Position numbers and translations under genes: made by a program. From Curtobacterium sp. MMLR14_010 (GTDB lineage: Bacteria > Actinomycetota > Actinomycetes > Actinomycetales > Microbacteriaceae), in assembly GCF_001865015.1 (NCBI RefSeq), contig NZ_MJGV01000046.1, positions 558,065 through 622,064 on the forward strand: a stretch of 64,000 nt of DNA. The letters run 5' to 3'. A model generated the notes under the pieces. That model saw only the letters and a list, made by a program, of their open reading frames with translations, was not told where the DNA came from and made no database searches. Shown piece after piece: positions 9,022 to 16,989 of the stretch. Within the stretch, counting starts at the first letter, position 1. Each line of letters begins with the position of its first letter.

Positions 9022-9983
9022 CCACGACGACCGCGCCCGACGTCGGTGTGGCCGGCTCGACACCGGACCGGTCGATCCGGTGCCGCGAGCTGGTCCGCAT
9101 CTACGCCTCCGACGACGTCGAGGTACAGGCGCTGCAGGGGCTCCAGCTGGACGTCGCGAGCGGCGAGCTCGTGGCGTTGGTCGGCGCGTCCGGCTCCGGG
9201 AAGTCCACGCTGCTCGGCATCCTGTCGGGACTCGACCGTCCGACCGCCGGGTCAGCGGTCGTCGCCGGAGTGGACCTCACGTCGATGACCCGCAGGACCC
9301 GGCTGCAGTACCACCGCACGGTGGTCGGCTTCGTGTGGCAGCAGACGGAACGGAACCTCGTGCCGTACCTCACCATCGCCGACAACGTGCTGCTGGCGAT
9401 GCAACTCGGTGGCACCCGTCACCGGGCGGCACGCCTGAGCACGCTCGTCGACCTGCTCGACCTCGGCGACGTCCTCGACCGACGACCTGCGGACGTCTCC
9501 GGCGGGCAGCGGCAACGCGCGGCGGTCGCGGTCGGGCTCGCCAACGGACCGTCGGTGCTCCTCGCGGACGAGCCCACCGGCGAGCTCGACGAGTCCACGA
9601 GCGCCCAGCTGCTCGAGACGCTGCGCAGCGTCAACCGTGAGACGGGGACCACCACGCTCATCGTCACGCACGACGCCACCGTGTCCGAGCACGTCGGGCG
9701 GACCGTCCGCATCCGGGACGGCCGGACCTCCACCGAGACGCTCCGGTCGTCGACGGACGGGTCGGCGCCGGACGGCGAGGCGCAGGAGTTCGCCCTCGTC
9801 GACCGCGCCGGCCGGCTGCAGCTCCCGAGTGAGTACGTCGACCGGCTCGGCCTGCGCGACCGCGTCCGGTTGGCGATGCGGCCCGACCACGTCGGCGTCT
9901 ACCGCGGCGACGACGAGCCCACCGACGCCCACGACGGGCCACCCACCACAGCCGACGACCGAACGGACCACGACGATGCCTGA
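9018..9983 (+). CDS. ABC transporter ATP-binding protein with C-terminal extension
   Basis: The ATPase is 321 residues and should power the FtsX-type permeases. Walker A (GASGSGKST) is at about 57, the signature SGGQRQR at about 160, and Walker B (LLADEPTGELD) follows, as in MacB/LolD ATPases. After the usual domain (to about residue 245) is an extra tail. Its segment DRAGRLQLPSEYVDRLGL looks like a swapped-hairpin AbrB-type fold and may bind nucleic acid or act as a dimerisation element. The start overlaps the permease stop (ATGA), and the 3' end overlaps the next ATPase by 8 bp. Confidence 0.88.
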   Translation: MTTTTAPDVGVAGSTPDRSIRCRELVRIYASDDVEVQALQGLQLDVASGELVALVGASGSGKSTLLGILSGLDRPTAGSAVVAGVDLTSMTRRTRLQYHRTVVGFVWQQTERNLVPYLTIADNVLLAMQLGGTRHRAARLSTLVDLLDLGDVLDRRPADVSGGQRQRAAVAVGLANGPSVLLADEPTGELDESTSAQLLETLRSVNRETGTTTLIVTHDATVSEHVGRTVRIRDGRTSTETLRSSTDGSAPDGEAQEFALVDRAGRLQLPSEYVDRLGLRDRVRLAMRPDHVGVYRGDDEPTDAHDGPPTTADDRTDHDDA

Positions 9984-10680
9984 GGTCGCGACCGACGCCG
10001 TCCTGACCGCCGAGGCCCTCACCCGCCGGTACGGCACCGGCGCGAACGCGGTCGTGGGGTGCGAGGACGTCTCCCTCGCGGTCCGGCCGGGCGAGCTCCT
10101 CGTCGTCCGCGGCCGATCCGGTGCGGGCAAGTCCACCCTCCTCCGGCTGCTCGGCGCCCTGGACCGCCCCACCTCGGGGACGGTCCGCATCGGTGACGTC
10201 GACGTCGCCACGGCGTCCGAGGGTGCCCTCGTCTCGCTGCACCGCGACGTGGTCGGCTTCGTGCACCAGGAGTTCGGCCTGCTGCCGACCCTCACCGCCG
10301 CCGAGAACGTCGGGCTGCCCCTCCGCATCGCCCGCCGAGCGGCCGCTGAGCGGGACGCCCTGGTGGCCGACGCCCTCGCCGCGGTCGGCCTCGCCGGCCA
10401 CGAGGCCCAGCGGCCAGGGCAGCTCTCCGGCGGGCAACAGCAACGCGTCGCGATCGCACGAGCGTTGGTGAGCCCGCGGAGCGTGCTCATCGCGGACGAG
10501 CCGACCGGGCAGCTCGACAGCGAGACGGGTGCGCAGGTGATGGACCTCGTGGTGTCGCTGACCCGCGAGCGCGGGGTCGCGACCGTCGTCGCCACCCACG
10601 ACCCGCTCGTCGTCGCGGTCGCGGACCGGGTCGTCGAGCTGCGCGACGGACGGCTCCGGTCCGAGCAGGACCGCGACTGA
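9976..10680 (+). CDS. ABC transporter ATP-binding protein (MacB/LolD type)
   Basis: The protein is 234 residues, a compact ATPase with Walker A GRSGAGKST (about 43), a Q-loop in FVHQEFGLLPT, signature SGGQQQR and Walker B LIADEPTGQLD, followed by the H-loop ATHDP. It is the last gene of the exporter operon and begins inside the preceding ATPase gene. A GC-rich hairpin (10685-10726) directly follows the stop. With the first ATPase it probably forms a heterodimer under the two permeases. Confidence 0.9.
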   Translation: MPEVATDAVLTAEALTRRYGTGANAVVGCEDVSLAVRPGELLVVRGRSGAGKSTLLRLLGALDRPTSGTVRIGDVDVATASEGALVSLHRDVVGFVHQEFGLLPTLTAAENVGLPLRIARRAAAERDALVADALAAVGLAGHEAQRPGQLSGGQQQRVAIARALVSPRSVLIADEPTGQLDSETGAQVMDLVVSLTRERGVATVVATHDPLVVAVADRVVELRDGRLRSEQDRD

Positions 10681-10684
10681 CGGC

Positions 10685-10726
10685 GGACAGGAGGCGCCTG
10701 GCGGAGCCGCACCGTGCCTCCCGTCC
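10685..10726 (+). terminator. Hairpin terminator after the ABC exporter operon
   Basis: An 11-bp stem (GGACAGGAGGC against GCCTCCCGTCC, one A/C mismatch) starts 5 bases after the stop codon. There is no clear U-tract, as is common in actinobacteria. Confidence 0.6.
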
Positions 10727-10784
10727 CGAACCGTGTCAGCAAGCCGGTCCTTCTCCGGAGGGAGCGCGGGAGAGCGAGACCTCG

Positions 10785-10817
10785 TCCTCCCGAAGGACGA
10801 GTGCGACTTCGGGAGGA
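10785..10817. promoter_or_regulatory. 11-bp perfect inverted repeat upstream of the LuxR gene
   Basis: TCCTCCCGAAG and CTTCGGGAGGA are separated by 11 bases, so the half-site centres lie 22 bp apart, about two helical turns. It lies 41 bp upstream of the -10-like box of the LuxR gene at 10870. This is a good candidate operator, possibly autoregulatory. An RNA hairpin is the alternative. Confidence 0.55.
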
Positions 10818-10857
10818 ACGTCGTGCCCTGGGGCTGCGGTCCGGTTCGCCGCCGTCG

Positions 10858-10863
10858 TACCGT
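10858..10863 (+). promoter_or_regulatory. -10-like TACCGT box, probable leaderless start
   Basis: TACCGT is followed by 6 bases and then the ATG at 10870, with no Shine-Dalgarno sequence. Confidence 0.5.
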
Positions 10864-10869
10864 GATGCC

Positions 10870-11676
10870 ATGTGGAAACGACTGCTCGTGTTCGGCCCGC
10901 CCGTGCTGGCGCTCGTGCTGCTGGCCGCCTGGTGGGCGACGCAGCGCACCGGTGTCGTCAGCGGGGTCCCGACTCGAGACGACACCTTCCTCACGAATCC
11001 GTACGCGGTGCTCGTGATGATCGGCTATGCCGTCGTCCTCGGCCTCTCGGGCTCGCGACCCCGCGAGTCGCTCATGCTGCTCATGGTCCTCGTGGGCGCC
11101 CAGCTGCTCTTCTGGCCGGCGCGGTTCAGCCAGTCGAGCTGGGTCGGCTACCTCATCCTCCTGCCCCTGCCCGCGGTGCTCTCCCGTTCGGTCCCCGCCG
11201 TCGCGCGAGCGCGGACCTCCGTGCTCCTGCGCATCACATCCGTGGCGATCGGGACGCTGCTGACCATCCCGGCGTTGTCGGTGTCGGGCCGTTGGGGGCT
11301 CGTCAACGGGCAACCGTGGGGCGTCGACGTCGCGGTGAACGCATTCACCTGGGTCGTCATCTGCGTCGCCGCAACTGCTGTCTCGTGGAGGACCGGGCGC
11401 GCTCACCAGGTCCGAGAGGCCGAACTGACGGCGACTGTCCTCCCGGTCGCGGTCCCCGAATCGGTCGGTGACCTCTCGACGCGGGAACGCGAGATCTTCG
11501 CACTCGTCGCGGACGGCCGCTCGAATGCCGACATCGCACAGGCAGCTTTCATCAGCGAAGCGACGGTGAAGACGCACGTCAGCAACATCCTGGCGAAGTT
11601 GGGACTGTCGTCGCGCAGCGAGCTCATCGCGTTCGCCTACCGAACAGGACTCGTTGCGCCGTTCCGGTCTCCGTAG
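10870..11676 (+). CDS. Membrane-bound LuxR-type transcriptional regulator
   Basis: The regulator is 268 residues. Six hydrophobic helices occupy roughly residues 4-175, and a C-terminal LuxR/GerE DNA-binding domain follows (about 198-262). In the latter, LSTREREIF opens the domain and the recognition region reads [18 protein letters not shown]. No receiver domain is present, so DNA binding is probably tied directly to a membrane signal. It follows the ABC exporter operon by 189 bp on the same strand and could sense the condition that exporter answers. The inverted repeat at 10785-10817 is its likely operator. Confidence 0.85.
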   Translation: MWKRLLVFGPPVLALVLLAAWWATQRTGVVSGVPTRDDTFLTNPYAVLVMIGYAVVLGLSGSRPRESLMLLMVLVGAQLLFWPARFSQSSWVGYLILLPLPAVLSRSVPAVARARTSVLLRITSVAIGTLLTIPALSVSGRWGLVNGQPWGVDVAVNAFTWVVICVAATAVSWRTGRAHQVREAELTATVLPVAVPESVGDLSTREREIFALVADGRSNADIAQAAFISEATVKTHVSNILAKLGLSSRSELIAFAYRTGLVAPFRSP

Positions 11677-11731
11677 CGGAGGAGCGCTGGACCACGCGCA
11701 CCGTCGCCGGTCGAGGACGCAGCGCCCGCGG

Positions 11732-12286
11732 TCATCGACGCGGGAGCCCTGCGATGAACGCGGTGAGGACGGAGACGGTGTCGAGGGGTGCGACCGCGGC
11801 CGTGCGGTACAACAACATCGCGTCGATGAGCCCGACGAGCGTGACCGCCGATTGCTCTGGAGCAACCACTCCGAGCGAGCTGAGGAGTGACCGAGCCACA
11901 TCGTCGAGCCGGGCGCGAACGGGGTCGGCCCCGGTGAGCGGAGCGCGGAGGTCCTGGTCGTCGCGGAGCTCCAGCAGGAGCGCGAGCCGGGCTGCCTGCG
12001 CTTCCGCTCGCGCTGCGAGCTGTTCGAGGAACGCTGCGGCGATCTGCACGACAGCAGCGTCGTCGAGGTCATCGGGGATCTGCAGGGCGCCGAGCTCGGC
12101 GGACAACTGCGCTGTCACGCGGGCGACCACGAGCGCGGTCAGCTCTCGACGTGTGCGGGCGTAGTACGACGTCGATCCGGCAGCCAGTCCGGCCTCGGCG
12201 TCGACTGCGCGATGCGTGAGCGCGCGCATCCCGCCGCGCGCTGTGAGCCGGATCCCCGCGTCCGCCAGCTGCTCTCGCCGATCCAC
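11732..12286 (-). CDS. TetR-family transcriptional repressor
   Basis: The protein is 184 residues. An N-terminal helix-turn-helix (about 20-45: ALTHRAVDAEAGLAAGSTSYYARTR) carries the TetR YYxR-type ending, followed by an all-helical ligand-binding part. The GTG start has a GGAAGGGG site. It is divergent from the NAD(P)-binding protein gene at 12349, and a 16-bp inverted repeat in the shared intergenic region is the obvious binding site. It probably represses that gene and itself. The ligand is unknown. Confidence 0.85.
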   Translation of the reverse strand: MDRREQLADAGIRLTARGGMRALTHRAVDAEAGLAAGSTSYYARTRRELTALVVARVTAQLSAELGALQIPDDLDDAAVVQIAAAFLEQLAARAEAQAARLALLLELRDDQDLRAPLTGADPVRARLDDVARSLLSSLGVVAPEQSAVTLVGLIDAMLLYRTAAVAPLDTVSVLTAFIAGLPRR

Positions 12287-12319
12287 GTCTGCCCCTTCCG
12301 GCCGTTCCTACCGTAGTGT

Positions 12320-12335
12320 CTCTACAAACGTAGAG
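12320..12335. promoter_or_regulatory. Candidate TetR operator
   Basis: CTCTAC and GTAGAG flank a 4-base spacer. The site lies between the divergent TetR gene and 12349, overlapping the region just after a TAGTGT -10-like box. A smaller CTAC-C-GTAG repeat sits at 12308-12316. Confidence 0.6.
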
Positions 12336-12348
12336 GAATGGTGGGGTC

Positions 12349-13080
12349 ATGCGAGCAGCAGTGGTGGGCGGCGGAGTCTCCGGCGACGCGATCAGCCGGG
12401 CAGTGGAAGAGCGAGGATGGTCTGTCACGCGGTTGTCCCGGTCACGGGGGTTCGACGTGGTGCGCGACGATGCGACCACCGCGCTTGCGGGGTGCGACGT
12501 GGTCATCGAGGCGACGGGGCAGTTCACCACGAGCCGGAGGGCGGCGACGGCGTTCTTCACGGCGTCCACCCGGGCGATCGGAGGCGCAGCGCAGGTGAAC
12601 GGAGCACACCACGTGCTGCTCTCGATCGTCCACTGCATGCTCCCCGAGGTGCAGGGCTACGGCTACTTCGCCGGCAAGACCGCGCAGGAGGCAGTCGCTC
12701 GTTCCGTCAGCCCGCGCCTCACCATCGTGCGCTCCACGCAGTGGTTCGAGTTCGCCCGGCAGAACCTGGAGCGGATGCGCGTCGGGCCGGTCGCGCTGGT
12801 CCCTGGGATGATGATCGCCCCGGTCGCACTCGACGCGGTGGCATCGGTGATCGCCGACGTCGTCGTCGGCGATCGATCCGAGCCAGAGGTCGACGTCGCG
12901 GGTCCGGACGCCATGACGTTGTGGGCGATGACGAAGGCGCTGCCCGAGCCCGGCGTCATCCCGGTGCCCCTCGCGATCCCGGGCCGGATGGGTCGGGCCT
13001 TCCGCGACGGCGTCCTGTTGCCTGCTCGTGAGGCTGAGATCGTCGGCCCGCGGTTCGAGGACTGGGTCACGAGCAGGTGA
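12349..13080 (+). CDS. NAD(P)-binding, NmrA/epimerase-like protein
   Basis: The protein is 243 residues. It begins with a Rossmann dinucleotide-binding motif (VVGGGVSG at 5-12) and resembles atypical short-chain dehydrogenases of the NmrA/epimerase group. It lacks the classical SDR N-terminal TGxxxGxG, and I cannot confirm a YxxxK catalytic pair (YFAGK at about 104-108 is the best candidate). It may therefore be a sensor or a reductase. GGTGGGG precedes the ATG. Control by the divergent TetR is likely. Confidence 0.7.
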   Translation: MRAAVVGGGVSGDAISRAVEERGWSVTRLSRSRGFDVVRDDATTALAGCDVVIEATGQFTTSRRAATAFFTASTRAIGGAAQVNGAHHVLLSIVHCMLPEVQGYGYFAGKTAQEAVARSVSPRLTIVRSTQWFEFARQNLERMRVGPVALVPGMMIAPVALDAVASVIADVVVGDRSEPEVDVAGPDAMTLWAMTKALPEPGVIPVPLAIPGRMGRAFRDGVLLPAREAEIVGPRFEDWVTSR

Positions 13081-13196
13081 CGCAGGACGCCCCGACGACG
13101 AACCGGAGCGAGCCGTGCCGAAGCGGTTGGAGGCTCGGCCCGCGCGATCAGCGCTGCATCCGTGGAGCTGTCGTGTCGACCGGCCTCAGGGCGAGG

Positions 13197-14630
13197 TCAG
13201 ACCGGCATCGACTTCAGCAGACGGGTCACCGCGATCATCGCACCGCCCACGACCGCGGGGATCCCGCCGCCGGGGTGCACCGACGCGCCGACCCGCCACA
13301 GCCAGGGCCGCCAGGGGTCGTTGTAGGAGGGGCGGTGGAACGGCCCGCTCAGCCACGGCGGGCGGGCCGCCCCGTAGAGCGCGCCGTGCGGTTCGCCGCC
13401 CCCTGCGTAGTACTGCGGATCGAGCACCACCTGCTCGTCGAGGAGGTCGGTGAGGGGCCCGTCGAGTCCCATCGCGGACGAGACGCGGTCGACCTCGCGC
13501 CGCACGAAGGGGTGCTCGGCCGAGTAGTGCCCGCCGTCGGCCGGCGCGGTGAGCAGGATGCCGACGGTGCCGCGCGGGTTCGGGTACACCTCGCCAGCGC
13601 GGTACTGGTTGACGAACACCATCGTGTCCGCCGGCTCGTCGCCCGCCTCGAGGCTGCGGTGCAGCGCTGCCGGCTTCGTCGGCAGCACCACGCTGTGCGT
13701 CGCGAGCTCCGCCGGCAACTCCTCCCGGAGCACGCCGTACACCGCGATGGCCGAGCAGGAGAGGGTGCGGGGACGCAGGCGCGGAAGCGACGGCATCCGC
13801 GACGGACCCATCAGCGTGGCGAGCCGGTCGGCGTCCAGGGCACTGACGACGAGGTCAGCGGGATGGCGCCCGCCGTCGGTGGTGACCCACCCGCGCTCGA
13901 CGCGGGTGACTGCCTCGCCGGTGCGGACCTCGACCCCGGCGGCCTCGGCCAGCCGGCCCAGCGCCAGCACGATCTCGTACACGCCACCGCGCGGCACCCA
14001 CGCGCCGGTCTCCGCCATGATCGCCGGCATGCTCGCGTAGAGGGCCGGGGTCCGCGAGGGTGAGACGCCCGCGTTGAGGGTGTGGATCGCGATGACCTCG
14101 CGGAGCCCGTCCGGCAGCCACGGCAGGCTGTCGAGGTAGGCGCGCGTGGTGAGGCGCGAGCCGTAGACGGCCAGCAGCCTGCGGAGCGCCGGCAGGGCAG
14201 CCCGGTCGAGGGGGTCGGCGAGCAGCAGCTCGGTCACGTCGTCGGCGAGGGGGGCGTGCAGGTCGGAGAACCGACGCCAGGCGGGGTACCAGGGGTGGTC
14301 GGGTGCCACCGGCAGCGAGGTCTCCTCGCCGTCGTGGTAGTACCGGCCCACCTCGGGCATCCGCACCAGCTCGAGACGGCCGTCGTCGCGGGCGCGGTCG
14401 GAGGCGCGCCCACCGTCCCCGAGTCGCCGCAGCAGCTCGTCCCACACCGCCGGGAACGTCACGAGCGACGGCCCGGTGTCGATGCGGTCCGTTCCCAGGT
14501 GGATGCGACGGCTCTTGCCGCCGAGCTCGGAGGAGGCCTCGAACAGGGTGACGCGGTGGCCTGCGTGCGCGAGCAGCGCGGCGGCGGTGAGGCCGCCGAT
14601 CCCGCCACCGACCACGACGACGCGGCTCAC
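13197..14630 (-). CDS. CrtI-family phytoene desaturase-like oxidoreductase
   Basis: The flavoprotein is 477 residues. It has the N-terminal FAD-binding motif VVVVGGGIGGLTAA (about 4-17), the GGK arginine segment after it, and a C-terminal GASVHPGGGIPAVVGGA segment that is the carotenoid desaturase signature. Members desaturate phytoene or later carotenes such as the CrtD step. The GTG start overlaps the UbiA gene stop (GTGA), giving a two-gene operon. That pairing resembles the bacterioruberin-type or C50 carotenoid gene pairs, so it may desaturate an elongated carotenoid. crtB and crtE are not in this window. Confidence 0.82.
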   Translation of the reverse strand: MSRVVVVGGGIGGLTAAALLAHAGHRVTLFEASSELGGKSRRIHLGTDRIDTGPSLVTFPAVWDELLRRLGDGGRASDRARDDGRLELVRMPEVGRYYHDGEETSLPVAPDHPWYPAWRRFSDLHAPLADDVTELLLADPLDRAALPALRRLLAVYGSRLTTRAYLDSLPWLPDGLREVIAIHTLNAGVSPSRTPALYASMPAIMAETGAWVPRGGVYEIVLALGRLAEAAGVEVRTGEAVTRVERGWVTTDGGRHPADLVVSALDADRLATLMGPSRMPSLPRLRPRTLSCSAIAVYGVLREELPAELATHSVVLPTKPAALHRSLEAGDEPADTMVFVNQYRAGEVYPNPRGTVGILLTAPADGGHYSAEHPFVRREVDRVSSAMGLDGPLTDLLDEQVVLDPQYYAGGGEPHGALYGAARPPWLSGPFHRPSYNDPWRPWLWRVGASVHPGGGIPAVVGGAMIAVTRLLKSMPV

Positions 14631-15523
14631 GACAAGCCCCCGAGCACGATCGAGACCATGAGGAGCACCCCGGCGAACGACCCCGCGATGTAGGGGAAGG
14701 CGACCGACAGACGGTAGAGGCGGTGACCGGTGGCCGGCGTCGGGTCGCGGAGCAGGCGCACCACGAGGATGCCGACGATGAGCAGGTTGACGGCGGCCAC
14801 GGGGACGCTCACCACGGCGAACAACGCCGTGGAGACGATCCACCACGATCCGCTCCACAGGGCCGTCCCGCGCGCACCGAGCCGCACCGCGGTGGTCTCG
14901 ATGCCCGCGTCGCGGTCCTCCACGATGTCCTGGACCGCGTCGAAGGCGTGCTTGGCCACACTCCAGGCCATCAGCCCGAGGGCGGCGGGCCAGACCGGCG
15001 TGACCGCGAGGGCAGCGGGCACGATGACCAGCGGCAGTGCGTAGGCCGCGTTGCTCAGCGAGTCGACGAAGGGCCGCGCCTTGAAGCGCAGCGGCGGGGC
15101 GGAGTAGAAGACGAAGACGCCCGCGTAGAGGAGGATCGCAGCGTTCGCGAGCGGCGGCAGCGTGAGGGCGAAGACGACGAGGAACGGGAGGTTGACGATC
15201 GCGACGGCGATCGCGATGAACCGCACCTCGGACTGCCGGATCCTGGCGCCCTCGATCGAGCCCTTGCGGGGATTGGCCGCGTCCGTGTCCTGGTCGTAGA
15301 TGTCGTTGACGCCGTAGATGAGCAGGTTGAACGGCAGGGTGAGCCACAGGATGACCGGGAGGGCCCGCAGATCGAACAGTGCACCGGTGAGCCACACGGC
15401 GACGAGGCCGGAGCCGATGGTGTTGATCCACAGCACCGGGCGCGAGATCAGCACGAGGCGACGCACGGCCAGCCCGATTCCCGACGGCGCGATACGCAGG
15501 GTTCGCTCACTGCCATGGGTCAC
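14627..15523 (-). CDS. UbiA-family prenyltransferase, lycopene-elongase-like
   Basis: The protein is 298 residues with about eight hydrophobic helices. Two aspartate-rich motifs for Mg-prenyl-diphosphate binding are present, NDIYDQDTD at about 86 and DAVQDIVEDRD at about 204. Its partnership with a CrtI-type enzyme suggests a lycopene elongase (CrtEb/LyeJ type) that adds C5 units to make C50 carotenoids. Menaquinone-type or other UbiA roles cannot be excluded. I chose the GTG at 15523, since a TACGGT box lies 7 bases before it; a start at 15562 would add 13 basic residues. Confidence 0.75.
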   Translation of the reverse strand: MTHGSERTLRIAPSGIGLAVRRLVLISRPVLWINTIGSGLVAVWLTGALFDLRALPVILWLTLPFNLLIYGVNDIYDQDTDAANPRKGSIEGARIRQSEVRFIAIAVAIVNLPFLVVFALTLPPLANAAILLYAGVFVFYSAPPLRFKARPFVDSLSNAAYALPLVIVPAALAVTPVWPAALGLMAWSVAKHAFDAVQDIVEDRDAGIETTAVRLGARGTALWSGSWWIVSTALFAVVSVPVAAVNLLIVGILVVRLLRDPTPATGHRLYRLSVAFPYIAGSFAGVLLMVSIVLGGLS

Positions 15524-15530
15524 GAGGTCG

Positions 15531-15536
15531 ACCGTA
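15531..15536 (-). promoter_or_regulatory. -10-like TACGGT box for the UbiA-crtI operon
   Basis: Read on the minus strand, TACGGT is followed by 7 bases and the GTG at 15523. The divergent gene at 15593 has its own CAGACT box 6 bases before its ATG, so both promoters share a 69-bp gap. Confidence 0.4.
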
Positions 15537-15592
15537 CGCCGCCGGCGCGGACACCGGCTCACGGCTCACGGCTGACGGGTCAGACTGGGCGG

Positions 15593-16789
15593 ATGCGCAT
15601 GATGCTGCTGACAGCCGGCACCCGGGGTGATGTCGAGCCGTTCGTGGCCCTGGCACGACACGCCGCCTCCCGGGGTCATGAGGTACGGCTGGCCCTGCCC
15701 GACGACGCGGACGCGCTCGATGGGGTGGACACCGTGGCTCTTGGTCTGGACGCACGGCGGGTGCTCTCCCCCGCCGGTCGCACCCCGTGGGCGATCGCAC
15801 ACCACCTGCGTTCTGAGGTGCGGCCCGCGATGCGGCGGATGCTCGCCGCGGCGGTCCGGGAGACAGTTGCTTTCGACCCCGACGTGGTGGTGCACCACCC
15901 GCTGATCCTCAGTGCGCCGATGGTGGCGGACTCGCTGGGTGTGCCGCGCGTGCTCGCGGAGTTCGCGCCGGTGGCCACCCCGAGCGATCGCTTCCCCGCC
16001 GCCGGCGGTCCCACGGCCACCCGCGATCTCGGCGCCCGCAACCGGTTCACCTACGCCGTTCCGCGCACCGCCGCACGCCTCTTCGACGCCGACGTGGCAC
16101 GCGCCGCCGCCGAGCTGCCGAGCGGTCGTCGTCCCGCCGGTCGGCTGCCGTCGCGCGCGACGCTCATGGCCGTGAGCCCCGCGCTGCTCCCGCGGCCGGA
16201 CGACTGGCCGGAGCAGGTGCATCAGACGGGCGCCTGGTACGAGGAGGCGCCGTCGACGTCCTCTGACCCCGTCGTCGGCGACTTCGTCGGCGCCGGCCCC
16301 TTCGTCGTCGCCTCGTTCGGGTCCATGTCGACCGGTGATGCGTCGGCCCGCAGCGGCACCATCGTCGCGGCGGCCCGATCCCACGGCCTCCGGGTGCTGC
16401 TCGTCACCGGTTGGGGCGGGCTCGCGTTGCCGGCCGGATGCCATGACCCCGATGTGCTGGCGGTGCGATCGGTGCCGTTCGATGCGGTGTTGTCACGCGC
16501 AGTGCTCGCCGTGCATCACGGAGGGGCCGGTACCGCTCACGCCGTCGCCCGGGCTGGCGTGCCCGCCGTCGTCGTCCCCGTCACCGCCGACCAGCCGTTC
16601 TGGGCTGCCCAGCTGCACCGACAGGGGGTGGCCGCCGCCCCGATCCCGTTCCGCCGGTTGTCGGCCGGCACCCTCGTCCCCGCCATGGGCGACGCCCTGT
16701 CCCGTCGTGAGCGGGCGGCCGAGGTCGGCCGGGTCATGCGACGGGAGCACGGGGTACACCGGGCGGTCGACGTGCTCGAGTCCCTCTGA
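15593..16789 (+). CDS. GT1-family glycosyltransferase (UGT/sterol-glucosyltransferase-like)
   Basis: The enzyme is 398 residues with a GT-B fold. The N-terminus MLLTAGTRGDVEPFVALA is the acceptor-domain signature of the UGT/CrtX group, and the C-terminal donor-binding loop reads HHGGAGTAHAVARAGVPAVV. Related enzymes glucosylate zeaxanthin, sterols or macrolides. Divergence from the UbiA-crtI pair suggests carotenoid glycosylation, but that rests on context only. No ribosome-binding site is clear and a leaderless-type box precedes the ATG. An alternative start lies 6 bases further in. Confidence 0.82.
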   Translation: MRMMLLTAGTRGDVEPFVALARHAASRGHEVRLALPDDADALDGVDTVALGLDARRVLSPAGRTPWAIAHHLRSEVRPAMRRMLAAAVRETVAFDPDVVVHHPLILSAPMVADSLGVPRVLAEFAPVATPSDRFPAAGGPTATRDLGARNRFTYAVPRTAARLFDADVARAAAELPSGRRPAGRLPSRATLMAVSPALLPRPDDWPEQVHQTGAWYEEAPSTSSDPVVGDFVGAGPFVVASFGSMSTGDASARSGTIVAAARSHGLRVLLVTGWGGLALPAGCHDPDVLAVRSVPFDAVLSRAVLAVHHGGAGTAHAVARAGVPAVVVPVTADQPFWAAQLHRQGVAAAPIPFRRLSAGTLVPAMGDALSRRERAAEVGRVMRREHGVHRAVDVLESL

Positions 16790-16989
16790 TCCGTGTGTCC
16801 CGAGGGCGGTCAGGGCGCCTCGCTTGCGCGTGGTCTGCGCCCTGCGACTGCCCGAGCGCATCGCCGCACGGCGAAGCACTGACCGCGGCGGGGAGTGGGC
16901 GCTGCCGGAGTACGCAGCGACGCGGTGACAGTCGCACCGTGGAGACGACTTAGCTGGCGGCGCCCCGCTCGCCCTTTGACCGTCGACTC

